Positions 24,568-33,139 of a DNA stretch of 64,000 nucleotides are shown here, piece by piece (position 1 is the stretch's first letter; every line of letters begins with the position of its first letter). The notes under the pieces were generated by a model. The model worked only from the letters and a program-made list of their open reading frames with translations, did no database searches and had not been told where the DNA came from. Made by a program: the position numbers and the translations under genes. This DNA is from Desulfotruncus alcoholivorax DSM 16058 (GTDB taxonomy: Bacteria > Bacillota > Desulfotomaculia > Desulfotomaculales > Desulfallaceae): assembly GCF_000430885.1 (NCBI RefSeq), contig NZ_AUMW01000011.1, positions 62,001-126,000 of the forward strand. The letters are read 5' to 3'.

Positions 24568-25446
24568 TTAATAAGGGGATCGCGGAACGCCAAGCCTGTG
24601 TTTACCTCGCGTTTCCATGCCGCCGATACCTTCGAAGCCCGTTATGGTGCCGGTAATTACATCTTTAAGAGGAATTGGATCATAAATAGAGGTGTAAGCT
24701 ACTTTTTCAACTACAAAAACCGGATCAAATGCATGAATAAGCACTCTTTGAGGCGAACTGGCAAAATTTGCCCCAGCCTCTAAAATTGCCTCATAATGAC
24801 TTTGGCAGGCCCCGGCAAATATCACCAGATCATCCCTGCTTTTTTCATAACGGCGCGCTGCCTTAACCGCATTAACAAAATTTAAAGAATTATAGTAATT
24901 GTTTATATCTGAAAAATCTTTTGTACCCTTTTTAAAGCCGTCATGCCCTGTTAATACCAATAAATCCGGACGGTGCTCTTGCAATAAGTCAAAAATTTTT
25001 TCCGCCTGCTCACGTTCGGAGATTTTATATCCGTCAGCCGGTATGCTTAGCTGGCGATAGGTGGTCATGCAAAGATCCAGGTATTCGCCGTCGCCGTCCA
25101 CATGCAAAACTCTGCCCGGAATATCGAAGCTCTCCACCTCAACTGGTGATTTATGAGCTTCCACAGACCGCATTAATTGTCTTTCCCGTTCCTGTTTGCG
25201 CCGCATAAATACCCGCCGCATCGCCTCGTGGTTTTTAACCATAGCCATGCGCCAGTAATCGGCCACTTTAGCTGATTCAATTTTTTCCAAATCTTCAATT
25301 GGGGCAGTTGCACAAAGGCGCATATCAAGTCCGTTTAAACGTGCCATCTTTTTATCATTGTCTTCGACAATATCCATTATTTTAAAGTAGATATCCAGCC
25401 CGTAAGACTTTCGCCCAACCACATCACCAACTTTTAATTCTCCCAT
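24568..25446 (-). CDS. yabG: Sporulation protease YabG
   Basis: 292 residues. It cleaves spore coat proteins during coat maturation in B. subtilis. The sequence MGELKVGDVVGRKSYGLDIYF and then GRVLHVDGDGEYLDLCMTTY, LLVLTGHDGF and ASSPQRVLIHAFDPV are family hallmarks. The ATG at 25446 is used because GGAGG lies nine bases upstream; a TTG two codons earlier sits on that site. In B. subtilis yabG follows ksgA directly; here two inserted genes (YkuK-like and a glycosyltransferase) separate them. It lies next to the interrupted protease gene. Confidence 0.96.
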   Translation of the reverse strand: MGELKVGDVVGRKSYGLDIYFKIMDIVEDNDKKMARLNGLDMRLCATAPIEDLEKIESAKVADYWRMAMVKNHEAMRRVFMRRKQERERQLMRSVEAHKSPVEVESFDIPGRVLHVDGDGEYLDLCMTTYRQLSIPADGYKISEREQAEKIFDLLQEHRPDLLVLTGHDGFKKGTKDFSDINNYYNSLNFVNAVKAARRYEKSRDDLVIFAGACQSHYEAILEAGANFASSPQRVLIHAFDPVFVVEKVAYTSIYDPIPLKDVITGTITGFEGIGGMETRGKHRLGVPRSPY

Positions 25447-25578
25447 AGGCAAGCTCCTCCAACTTTTTTTCCATACTATGACTATTCCGGCTCAAGATGT
25501 GAGTCAACATAGAAACTTTTTTGGGCATTTAGCATAATCTGGAATAACCTGGCAAATAATTCGAAAGGGGCCGTGGAT

Positions 25579-26391
25579 ATGATTGTGGCTATAATACCGG
25601 CCAAGAACGAAGCGAAAAACCTTAAAAAGGTTATCATGAAATTGCCATTGGATTCCATTGATTTAATTATTCCGGTACTAAACGGTTGTACTGATGATTC
25701 ATTAGAGGTTTTGAAACAATTAAACTGCCCTGTACTGGCACCGGTTATCTTTAAAGAATCTCTGGGGATTGACGTCCCCCGTGCCATAGGTGCAATAATT
25801 TCAAAAAAGATGAACGCCGAAGGGTCTCTTTTTGTGGACGGAGATATGCATGGAGTTGAAACGGAGGTATTAAAGAATTTAATTCAAGCGGTTAAATACC
25901 GGGATACCGATTTAGCCCTAACCAATTGTTACCCTGATTATATTAGCACCCAATTAAGCCCAACTGCGGCAAGTCTGATTGAAATGCGGAAAGATCTGAA
26001 CCGCCATCTAAAACTATTTGATAAAATCAGCTCAGCTACACCTTCTCATGGTCCCCATGCAGTATCGAGAAAATTGCTTAAACTGGCTACACCATACGAT
26101 TTCTCGGTACCGCCTCTCTTATTGTCAAAATCAGCCGAGGCCAACCTAAAGGTAGCGGTCGCAGCTGAAATACCTCACCTGTTGCTTGGTTCCACGTTAA
26201 GGAGCTATGATCACGTTGATAAAATTGCTGAAACAATTATTGGAGATTGCCTTGAAGCACTGACCAGGCAGAACGGAAGACCGGGAAACAGAGTCAAGGA
26301 GGGAAAGGCATACATCGGATACAATAAAGAAAGGCGCTTTGACCTTCTTGAACAATTTGAAAAGGGAGAGATCAAGCATAACTTTTTTTAG
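25579..26391 (+). CDS. GT2-like glycosyltransferase
   Basis: 270 residues from the ATG at 25579 (AAGGGG eight bases upstream). IVAIIPAKNEAKNLKKVI is the nucleotide-sugar binding N-terminus of family-2 glycosyltransferases and FVDGDMHG the DxD-like metal motif near residue 90. No membrane helices. It lies on the plus strand inside the minus-strand ksgA/yabG cluster, so it is an insertion relative to B. subtilis. Acceptor unknown; sporulation polysaccharide is only a guess from location. Confidence 0.8.
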   Translation: MIVAIIPAKNEAKNLKKVIMKLPLDSIDLIIPVLNGCTDDSLEVLKQLNCPVLAPVIFKESLGIDVPRAIGAIISKKMNAEGSLFVDGDMHGVETEVLKNLIQAVKYRDTDLALTNCYPDYISTQLSPTAASLIEMRKDLNRHLKLFDKISSATPSHGPHAVSRKLLKLATPYDFSVPPLLLSKSAEANLKVAVAAEIPHLLLGSTLRSYDHVDKIAETIIGDCLEALTRQNGRPGNRVKEGKAYIGYNKERRFDLLEQFEKGEIKHNFF

Positions 26392-26403
26392 ATATAAAAA
26401 TAC

Positions 26404-26448
26404 GGCCAACGAACAAGCTTCAAATAAATGGGAGCTTGTTCGTTGGCC
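26404..26448 (-). terminator. Long inverted repeat, terminator on the minus strand
   Basis: Perfect 16-bp arms GGCCAACGAACAAGCT (26404-26419) and its complement (26433-26448). The minus strand continues GTATTTTTATAT, fitting termination of the YkuK-like gene. Plus-strand readthrough from the glycosyltransferase also passes through the hairpin, but there is no T-run on that side. Confidence 0.7.
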
Positions 26449-26532
26449 GGCAGTTCAATTAATATGCGGCTATAAAAAAGGTGCTGTTAGTTTTACCTGC
26501 TTGTCCACTTTCGTTTTGCATTATTAATACCA

Positions 26533-27003
26533 TTACTTTGTGTGTTTATCAGCAACGCTGGATGCGCCGTAAGCCTCAGGTTTAATTTTTGCCTGAAACC
26601 CGCTGCCGGTTACCATACCCACAACTTCTTTAATTAAACTTTTTGTTTCCCCTTGTAAACCAACATCAATATGAATTTCCACCTGTAATTCCGCAAAGCC
26701 GCTTTCTGAAAAAAACTTCGCTATTTGCCCGCCTAATTCAAGACTTAAGGCTGTTTCATAAAAAACCTTCTGCCTGATGCTTTTAATTTTTCGATGTTTT
26801 ATTTTGCGGTAATAATACCTTGCTCCTTTACCCAGCCGGTGCACCACAACGGCAGTAATAAAACAAGTTTCTTCCCTGACCATGGAATCCGTGCCGATAA
26901 TAATTTTATACGATGATAAAGGCAAACCTTTGATATATTCAGTTATGTCCTTCATCATTTTATCAAAGGAAAGCCTCCCTTTTGAGGGGCTGATAAAGAC
27001 CAA
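26533..27003 (-). CDS. RNase H-like YkuK-family protein
   Basis: 157 residues from the TTG at 27003 (AAGGAG nine bases before; the ATG three codons upstream directly abuts it). SYKIIIGTDSMVREETCFITAVVVH and the later IHIDVGLQGETKSLIKEVVG carry the YkuK (DUF458) signature with an RNase H-like acidic core (D in GTDS and HIDVG). The length is right for the family. The cellular role is not established; B. subtilis ykuK is expressed in stationary phase. It sits 26 bp after rsmA on the same strand. Confidence 0.85.
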   Translation of the reverse strand: MVFISPSKGRLSFDKMMKDITEYIKGLPLSSYKIIIGTDSMVREETCFITAVVVHRLGKGARYYYRKIKHRKIKSIRQKVFYETALSLELGGQIAKFFSESGFAELQVEIHIDVGLQGETKSLIKEVVGMVTGSGFQAKIKPEAYGASSVADKHTK

Positions 27004-27028
27004 CAGGTCCATCTCCTTTTTGTTACAG

Positions 27029-27892
27029 TTACTTGCGACGGGTATATATATTAGCCAGTAGAGCGAATTCCCCCAGGTCCAAAGTTTCTCCCCGGCGCGA
27101 GGGATCTATTCCCGCCTCGTTGAGCATACCCAACCAGTCTTCCCTGGAAAGTTGCTTATCTACTCCACCAAGCGCATTAAGCAAAGTTTTACGCCTTTGC
27201 TGGAACGCCGCTCTTACCAGAACAAAAAAATTATCCCTGTTTAAAACGCTAACAGGAGGACCATCCCGTACATCAAGGCAAACAACCGCCGAACCGACTT
27301 CAGGCTTCGGAATAAATACCGTTCGGGGAACCCTGAATGCTGTTTCCACGCTGGCATAATAATTAACAGCAACGGTCAGCACCCCGTATTCTTTGCTTCC
27401 CGGCATTGCCGCCAGCCTGCGGGCTACCTCCTCCTGAACCATGATTACAATTCTGCCGACATTAAAACTATTTTCAAGAAAGTGCATAATTAATGGTGAA
27501 GTTATGTAATACGGCAGATTGGCAACTATTTTATAACGCTCAACAGGACCGGAGCACTCCCCGACCAGCCGGTTAAAATCAATTTTTAAAGCATCTGCTT
27601 CGATTATCGTTACATTATCATATTCGGAAAGTGTTTCCTCCAGAATAGGCAACAGGGTGCTGTCAATTTCCACTGCTATAACCCTGCCCGCCTTTTCCGA
27701 CAACCTGCGGGTGAGGGAACCGAGACCTGGACCAATTTCAACTACTGTATCTGTTGGTTTAAGACCAGCAACCTCAACAATTTTTTTAATTATATTATCA
27801 TCAATAAGAAAATTTTGTCCAAAACCTTTTTTTATTCTGAAATTATATCGACCCAGCAAATCCCGGACTAAACCCGGTGTCAGGGAACCCAT
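27029..27892 (-). CDS. rsmA: 16S rRNA dimethyladenosine transferase RsmA (KsgA)
   Basis: Dimethylates two adenines near the 3' end of 16S rRNA. KGFGQNFLIDDNIIKKIVE and VVEIGPGLGSLTRRL form the SAM pocket, and NLPYYITSPLI is the target-base motif IV. 287 residues from the ATG at 27892 with GGAGGAG upstream. The neighbour order yabE-rsmA is as in B. subtilis but rnmV, normally between them, was not found. A gap of only 24 bp separates it from the YkuK-like gene. Confidence 0.97.
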   Translation of the reverse strand: MGSLTPGLVRDLLGRYNFRIKKGFGQNFLIDDNIIKKIVEVAGLKPTDTVVEIGPGLGSLTRRLSEKAGRVIAVEIDSTLLPILEETLSEYDNVTIIEADALKIDFNRLVGECSGPVERYKIVANLPYYITSPLIMHFLENSFNVGRIVIMVQEEVARRLAAMPGSKEYGVLTVAVNYYASVETAFRVPRTVFIPKPEVGSAVVCLDVRDGPPVSVLNRDNFFVLVRAAFQQRRKTLLNALGGVDKQLSREDWLGMLNEAGIDPSRRGETLDLGEFALLANIYTRRK

Positions 27893-27954
27893 ATGTCTCC
27901 TCCGCTTCATTTTTTACACTACCTATTATATTAACCGATTTAAACCTTAAGTCA

Positions 27955-27985
27955 AAAAAAGAGGGGTTTTTTTACCCTCTTTTTT
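27955..27985 (-). terminator. Terminator of the G5/3D-domain gene
   Basis: 11-bp stem AAAAAAGAGGG/CCCTCTTTTTT (27955-27965 and 27975-27985) overlapping the stop codon at 27984. The symmetric A and T runs allow it to function on either strand. Confidence 0.85.
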
Positions 27986-28982
27986 AATTCAGCAAGTAAA
28001 CTTTTACATTTCGCCTGCCCCAACTTAATGCCTGGCTTCTGCTATCCATAAACACGTCAATTCTATTCCCCTTGATTCTACTACCTATATCCGCCGCCTG
28101 GCAGTACCCGTAACCCTCAACATACATTTTGCTGCCCAGTGGTATTACCGAGGGGTCCACCGCGGCCACCCCCACCCTTGGTGCAATACCGGTGTGAGTG
28201 TTTCTCCCTGTATGGGTGTATGCAGTCGCTACCATGTTTAACGCTTTGGAAAACCTGATCTGGTGGCCGCCCCGGGAAACTGTTTGAAGCGTTCCCAACC
28301 TGATAACCCTGTCTACAGGCTGCTGAACGATATTGCTGGCCAACAGTCGTTTTTCTGTTTCCCTGCCGTTTTTGAAAATAATTTCCCATTTTTTAACCGC
28401 TAAGCCCTGGCTGCCCTCTCGAACAACCTTGACTACACCCCTAACCAGGTTGTTATCTTGTTCACGTTTGATCTTATTTGGTATCGGAACTTTTTCTTCA
28501 ATAATTCCGGTAGTGATTTTATCCACCTGTATATCCATACCTTTCTTAACCGGTTGATCAACTGCGGGATTGACGATATCAAGTTTACTTAATGTTATTG
28601 CGTTTTCTTCCAGCACCTCATCCACAGTAGCGGCAGCAGTGATCACCTTCAATTTGTTATCCGCTACCTGTAAAGTAACCGGCACAGCCTTCCTTACCGT
28701 TACAGTCATATTATCTTCCAACTTTTCTGTCAACCCGGGATAAACCCTGTCCTTTTCGCCCAACCTGACGTCATTCTCATTAAGCAGACTGTTAACGTCA
28801 GAAGCAAAAGTTTTTACTGTAATCTGTTTTCCGTCTACCACAAGGTTTATACTTTTTTTGGAAGCATTATAGGTTAGCAAGATCACGGTCGAAAGAATGA
28901 AAACCGCCGCAACAGCCGCTACACGCCTCACAGCAAAGTTGGCGGCTGACGCATTACTTACCATTTTTTGATTAATGCTCAT
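27984..28982 (-). CDS. yabE: YabE-like cell-wall protein (DUF348, G5 and 3D domains)
   Basis: 332 residues from the ATG at 28982 with a strong gaggaggt upstream. A single membrane/signal segment (VAAVAAVFILSTVILLTY) near residue 22-40 is followed by two DUF348 repeats, one G5 domain (about 165-245) and the C-terminal 3D domain with the catalytic pattern MVATAYTHTGRNTHTG, then GVAAVDPSVIPLGSKMYV and AADIGSRIKGNRIDVF. Members resemble resuscitation-promoting factors or peptidoglycan lytic enzymes of sporulation and germination. Confidence 0.95.
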   Translation of the reverse strand: MSINQKMVSNASAANFAVRRVAAVAAVFILSTVILLTYNASKKSINLVVDGKQITVKTFASDVNSLLNENDVRLGEKDRVYPGLTEKLEDNMTVTVRKAVPVTLQVADNKLKVITAAATVDEVLEENAITLSKLDIVNPAVDQPVKKGMDIQVDKITTGIIEEKVPIPNKIKREQDNNLVRGVVKVVREGSQGLAVKKWEIIFKNGRETEKRLLASNIVQQPVDRVIRLGTLQTVSRGGHQIRFSKALNMVATAYTHTGRNTHTGIAPRVGVAAVDPSVIPLGSKMYVEGYGYCQAADIGSRIKGNRIDVFMDSRSQALSWGRRNVKVYLLN

Positions 28983-29183
28983 TTTTACCTCCTCAAGGGT
29001 ACCGACAACAGACCAACTGCCCAGCTTAAATCTTTGGTGCACTATAGACTGGCAATTTAAATTATTCGCCAAGTTGCAGCTTGTTTCCTGCCGGTATATT
29101 TTTTTATTTTTTCCAACTCCTTCTATATATATGAAGAAGGTTTATAAAAATGTTCATTCCTTGGGAGATTTTAAAACAAAACA

Positions 29184-29199
29184 GCCGCCCCGGGGCGGC
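29184..29199 (-). terminator. Terminator of cobO
   Basis: Perfect palindrome GCCGCCCCGGGGCGGC, followed on the minus strand by TGTTTTGTTTT. It lies 17 bp after the cobO stop. Confidence 0.8.
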
Positions 29200-29215
29200 C
29201 ATAATTAATGATAAA

Positions 29216-29752
29216 CTAAAACTCTATTCCCTTCTGGGCAGGTATACCGGCAGCATAAGGGTGTTTTACCTCGCGCATTTCCGTAACCAGGTCGGCCAAT
29301 TCCACCAGCTCTTCAGCCACGTTTCGCCCGGTAAGCACCAAATGCATCCCGGGCGGTTTGGATCTAATTACATCAATAACGTCCTTTAATTCCACCAGCC
29401 CGTATGATAACGCGTAATTTATCTCATCCAGGATCACAAGGTCATGCTCGCCTGCACGTACAGCCTGTGCGGCTTCAACCAATGCCTTTTGGGCAGCGGC
29501 CCGGTGTGCTTCCAGCCCGTCACCGCCGGTATCTTTTATAAAACCCTCTCCCATTTGGCGCATCTCAAAATTTGGCCCTAATTTTTCCGCAGCAATTAAT
29601 TCACCATATTTCCAACCGCCTTTAATAAACTGCAGCACCAGCACCTTCATCCCCTGCCCCCAGGCGCGCAGGGCCATACCTAAAGCCGCGGTTGTTTTTC
29701 CCTTGCCGTTACCGGTAAAAACCAGCACCAGTCCCTTTGTCTCCTTGGCCAA
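29216..29752 (-). CDS. cobO: Cob(I)alamin adenosyltransferase, CobA/CobO type
   Basis: Adenosylates corrinoids. 179 residues from a TTG at 29752 with GGGGGG six bases upstream; the longer ORF extends 23 codons into a dispersed repeat and is rejected as start. The P-loop FTGNGKGKTTAALG is near residue 10; VLQFIKGGWKYGE and VILDEINYALSYG follow, the CobO hallmarks. Inserted between tatD and yabE relative to B. subtilis. No cobalamin riboswitch is apparent upstream. Confidence 0.95.
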   Translation of the reverse strand: MAKETKGLVLVFTGNGKGKTTAALGMALRAWGQGMKVLVLQFIKGGWKYGELIAAEKLGPNFEMRQMGEGFIKDTGGDGLEAHRAAAQKALVEAAQAVRAGEHDLVILDEINYALSYGLVELKDVIDVIRSKPPGMHLVLTGRNVAEELVELADLVTEMREVKHPYAAGIPAQKGIEF

Positions 29753-29785
29753 CCTTAACCCCCCATTCTTATTTAATAATTTATT

Positions 29786-29820
29786 GAGATTGCTTCGTCG
29801 CTTCGCTCCTCGCAATGACA
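29786..29820. repeat. Dispersed CATTGCGAGG/GAAGCGACGAAGC repeat, copy 1
   Basis: Contains gagattgcttcgtcgcttcg then ctcctcgcaatgac. The same unit, with the same following AACTATATTTT, is at 32291-32341 and a trace is at 54100-54120. It is REP-like, with self-complementary halves (TCATTGCGAG/CTCGCAATGA-type). Confidence 0.8.
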
Positions 29821-29860
29821 AACTATATTTTCATCCCCATCTGATGCCCGGCATTGTGGC

Positions 29861-30652
29861 CTACCCTGAAAATTGTGGTTCTATTTTAAACAGTTTAATG
29901 GCGTTGGAAGTGGTATTTTGGGCTATCTCTTCCAGGCTTACCCCGCGCAGTTCTGCAATATGCTCGGCAACATAGCGGACAAAAGCCGGCTCATTGCGGC
30001 GGCCCCGGCGGGGCTCGGGCGCCAGGTAAGGACAGTCGGTTTCAATCAGCAGGCGATCCAGCGGCACCCGGACGGCAATTTCTTTTAATTTAACGACGTT
30101 TTTAAAAGTAACCGGCCCGGCCAGTGAAATATAAAAGCCCATTTGCATACATTCCCTGGCCATCTCCCAGCTGCCGCTGAAACAGTGCATCACCCCGCCC
30201 GCCTTACTTATGCCGTCTTTACGCAGTATGTCCAGCAAATCGCCAAAAGCGTCCCGCACATGAATAATTACCGGCATATTTAATTCCCGAACCAGGGCCA
30301 GCTGTTCCCGAAACACCTTTTGCTGTATTGGTCTCGGGGATAGGTCGCGGTAGTAATCCAGGCCCATTTCCCCCAGAGCAACCACTTCCGGCCGGCGGGC
30401 CAATTCAGCCAGCCTGGCCAGGTAGTCCGCGGGAACGTCCTCCGCATCGTGGGGGTGAATACCCACAGAGGCCCGTAAACCCGGCCGGTTTTTCACCATA
30501 GCTACAGATTTTTCCGATGAATTAATATCAAAAGCTATACATAATGCGCGGGTAACACCGGCATCAGCCATCCGGTCAAACACGTCTTCCAAATCGCCTG
30601 CAAACTGTTCGTCGTACAAGTGCGTATGGGTATCGAACAGCTCCAATGACAT
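29861..30652 (-). CDS. tatD: TatD-family metal-dependent DNase
   Basis: 263 residues. FDTHTHLYDEQF is the first HxH metal motif, and LGEMGLDYYR, VIIHVRDAFG, MHCFSGSWE and LIETDCPYLAPEPRRGRRNEP complete the TatD set. 3'-5' exonuclease or DNA-repair function is typical. ATG at 30652 with GGAGG upstream; it overlaps the metG stop codon, so translation is coupled. Same order metG-tatD-yabE as B. subtilis (yabD), with cobO inserted. Confidence 0.96.
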   Translation of the reverse strand: MSLELFDTHTHLYDEQFAGDLEDVFDRMADAGVTRALCIAFDINSSEKSVAMVKNRPGLRASVGIHPHDAEDVPADYLARLAELARRPEVVALGEMGLDYYRDLSPRPIQQKVFREQLALVRELNMPVIIHVRDAFGDLLDILRKDGISKAGGVMHCFSGSWEMARECMQMGFYISLAGPVTFKNVVKLKEIAVRVPLDRLLIETDCPYLAPEPRRGRRNEPAFVRYVAEHIAELRGVSLEEIAQNTTSNAIKLFKIEPQFSG

Positions 30653-32209
30653 TTATTCAGCCTCCAAGGTCGCAGGATCAATACGCGGGAATAAGGGCTC
30701 GCCGCGCTTCAGGACCGTGCCCGGAGGCAATTTGCCCCATTGCAGGGAATCCCAGCCCTGCAGGTCAGGGCGATCTTCTATCCCCAGCAGCGGCCAAGCC
30801 CGGACCGGCAATCCCGGCATAAACGGCGTAATCATCACCGTAGTTATACGCAGCACTTCAGCCACATTGTATAGAACGGTATTCAACCGGCCTTGTTTTT
30901 CGGGGTCTTTGGCCAGCGCCCAAGGGGCCGTTTCTTCAAGGTACTTGTTGGCCCTGCCTGCCAGTCGCAGTATTGCCGCCAGTGCGTTGGAAATCTCCCT
31001 GCGGTCCATGCATTCTTCCACGGCCACAGGGGTCTTTTCCGCCAGTCCTATAAGCTCGGTGTCAGGGCCCTCCGGTGCACCTGGCGCCTCCAGTCGTCCT
31101 TTAAAATACTTGTTCGCCATGGCACAGGTACGGTTGAACAGGTTGCCGAAATCATTGGCCAGGTCCTGGTTGATTCTGTGCACCAGGGCCTCCTCCGAGT
31201 AATAGCCGTCAGCGCCAAAAGGCAATTCCCTTAGCAAATAATACCTGATGGCATCCACGCCATATTTGTCAATAAGCACCAGGGGGTCCACCACATTACC
31301 CTTGGATTTGCTCATTTTACCGCTCTCCAATAACAGCCAGCCATGCCCCACAACCTGCTTGGGCAGCGGCAAGCCTACAGCCATAAGAATTATCGGCCAG
31401 ATAACGGTGTGAAAGCGTACAATATCCTTACCCACAAGGTGAATATCCGCAGGCCAGTACTTTTGATACAGTTCATCATTTTCTTCCCCGTAACCCAGTG
31501 CGGAGATATAATTGGTCAAAGCGTCAACCCAGACGTAGATAACATGTTTTGGGTCGAAGGGCACCGGAATGCCCCAATCAAAAGTAGTTCTCGAAACGCA
31601 TAAATCTTCCAGCCCGCTTTTAATAAAACTGATCATTTCGTTGCGCCGGGAAACCGGCTGGATAAACTCCGGGTTGTCTTCGATGTGTTTGAGCATCCTG
31701 TCTGCATACTTTGACATTTTAAAGAAATAGCTCTCTTCCCTCAGCAGTTCCACCGGCCGCCCGCAGTCCGGGCAATTGCCTTCTTCAAGCCGGCCTTCCG
31801 TCCAAAAGGTTTCACAAGGGGTGCAATACCAACCTTCATAACCGGACTTGTAGATATCACCCTGGTCATATAGCTTTTGAAAAATCTTTTGCACCACACG
31901 CTTATGTCTTTCCTCGGTGGTCCTGATGAAATCATTGTTACTGACGTCTAATTTTTGCCACAAATATTGGAAGCCGGCTACTATTTTGTCGACATATTCC
32001 AGGGGCGTTTGTCCTCTTTCCCGGGCTGAACGCTCTATTTTTTGGCCATGTTCATCGGAACCGGTCAAAAACCAGACATCATAGCCGGTAAGCCTTTTAT
32101 ACCTGGCCATAGCATCAGCGGCCACTGTAGTGTAGGCGTGGCCAATGTGCAAATTGTCGCTGGGGTAATAAATAGGTGTTGTAATGTAAAAAGTCTTCTT
32201 GTCAGCCAT
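30653..32209 (-). CDS. metG: Methionyl-tRNA synthetase without C-terminal tRNA-binding domain
   Basis: Class I synthetase. YYPSDNLHIGHAYTT contains the HIGH motif near residue 22; SGKMSKSKGN is KMSKS near 300. The zinc knuckle is CTPCETFW..CPDCG around residues 125-145. The anticodon-binding helical domain ends at residue 518; the EMAP/TrbP-like C-terminal domain of longer forms such as B. subtilis MetS is absent. ATG follows aaggagttt. A Met T-box leader lies 200-480 bp upstream. It overlaps tatD by coupling. Confidence 0.97.
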   Translation of the reverse strand: MADKKTFYITTPIYYPSDNLHIGHAYTTVAADAMARYKRLTGYDVWFLTGSDEHGQKIERSARERGQTPLEYVDKIVAGFQYLWQKLDVSNNDFIRTTEERHKRVVQKIFQKLYDQGDIYKSGYEGWYCTPCETFWTEGRLEEGNCPDCGRPVELLREESYFFKMSKYADRMLKHIEDNPEFIQPVSRRNEMISFIKSGLEDLCVSRTTFDWGIPVPFDPKHVIYVWVDALTNYISALGYGEENDELYQKYWPADIHLVGKDIVRFHTVIWPIILMAVGLPLPKQVVGHGWLLLESGKMSKSKGNVVDPLVLIDKYGVDAIRYYLLRELPFGADGYYSEEALVHRINQDLANDFGNLFNRTCAMANKYFKGRLEAPGAPEGPDTELIGLAEKTPVAVEECMDRREISNALAAILRLAGRANKYLEETAPWALAKDPEKQGRLNTVLYNVAEVLRITTVMITPFMPGLPVRAWPLLGIEDRPDLQGWDSLQWGKLPPGTVLKRGEPLFPRIDPATLEAE

Positions 32210-32290
32210 GATAAACTCCTTCCTGTCCTGAAAAATTGTGTTTTGAGGGCCGGTGGTCCCCGCCGCGCGCTGCGTAAATTTCCCTTACTG

Positions 32291-32341
32291 TCATTGCGGG
32301 CGTAGCGAGATTGCCACGTCGCTTCGCTCCTCGCAATGACA
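32291..32341. repeat. Dispersed CATTGCG repeat, copy 2, between T-box and metG
   Basis: Two inverted halves: tcattgcgggcgtagcgaga (32291 on) and gcttcgctcctcgcaatgac (ending 32340), which can pair into a long hairpin. Copy 1 is at 29786. It lies inside the transcribed metG leader, about 66 nt past the T-box terminator. Confidence 0.8.
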
Positions 32342-32406
32342 GACCAACTATATTTTTATCCTCTGCTGGTGCCGCGTTAGCAACATGGATGTCTACAAGT
32401 TAAATT

Positions 32407-32692
32407 AAAAAAGCCCCTGGAAACCCAGGGGCGGGATGATCCGCGGTACCACCCTTATTTTGCCCTATCCTAATCCAGGATAAAGCCTTTGCAAGACACG
32501 GGGAACGTAAATTCCCGATATCCCAAGCCTGGTAACGGTGCTTAACCCGGTACGGCCTAATTAAACGGCAATGGCGTTTGTTCAACCGACGGCTCAGAAG
32601 CCATATTCAATCCGTGCTGCCGGCGGGTTCTCACCTTGCCCCGCTCTCTGAACGGATCCTCCGGATCTACTCTTCTTCTTCATCGCCTTTGA
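32407..32692 (-). promoter_or_regulatory. T-box riboswitch leader for metG (Met specifier)
   Basis: The T-box motif reads AAGGGTGGTACCGCGG (complement of 32441-32456). It is followed by a strong terminator GCCCCTGG/CCAGGGGC with TTTTTT (32407-32432). Stem I carries the specifier region GAATATGGCTTC, where ATG codes methionine. The antiterminator would form when uncharged tRNA-Met binds, turning on metG. Length is about 286 nt, typical. Confidence 0.95.
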
Positions 32693-32699
32693 CAAAAAA

Positions 32700-32728
32700 A
32701 TTTTAAATTAAAACCTATATCTTGTCAA
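32700..32728 (-). promoter_or_regulatory. Promoter of the metG T-box transcript
   Basis: TTGACA (complement of 32723-32728), 17-bp spacer, TAAAAT (32700-32705). Expected start near 32693, matching the 5' end of the T-box stem I. Confidence 0.8.
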
Positions 32729-32878
32729 GTTTTCCCTGAAACTTAAACTTTTATGCATAATTAACCAGAATTTCTCAAAAAAACGTTGACTTTTAATTAC
32801 ATCATTGGTACCATTTACTTGTGTATTAAAATCAGTTTATGTCGAAAAATGTAATGTATTATTTTGGGAGGGATAATC

Positions 32879-33133
32879 ATGAAATCAACTGGTATTGTAA
32901 GAAAAGTGGACGAGCTTGGCCGCGTAGTGATTCCTATTGAACTACGCCGCACCCTGGGCATTGATGAAAAAGACGCGCTTGAAATCTATGTTGACAATGA
33001 AAAAATTATTCTTAAAAAATACGAGCCGGCTTGCGTATTCTGCGGCAACGCTGCCGATGTGCAGCATTATCGCGGCAAGCTGGTTTGCAGAAGTTGCGCC
33101 GTGGCCATGTTTGAAAATGTAAAAGCCATCTAG
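32879..33133 (+). CDS. abrB: AbrB-family transition-state regulator with C-terminal Cys4 motif
   Basis: 84 residues from an ATG with gggaggg upstream. The AbrB swapped-hairpin DNA-binding domain occupies residues 1-50 (MKSTGIVRKVDELGRVVIP, then RTLGIDEKDALEIYVDNEKI). The C-terminal tail CVFCGN...LVCRSC carries two CxxC pairs, a zinc-binding appendage seen in clostridial AbrB/SpoVT-like proteins. It is transcribed divergently from the metG leader and lies beside rsmI, as in B. subtilis. Confidence 0.95.
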   Translation: MKSTGIVRKVDELGRVVIPIELRRTLGIDEKDALEIYVDNEKIILKKYEPACVFCGNAADVQHYRGKLVCRSCAVAMFENVKAI

Positions 33134-33139
33134 CTTTGG

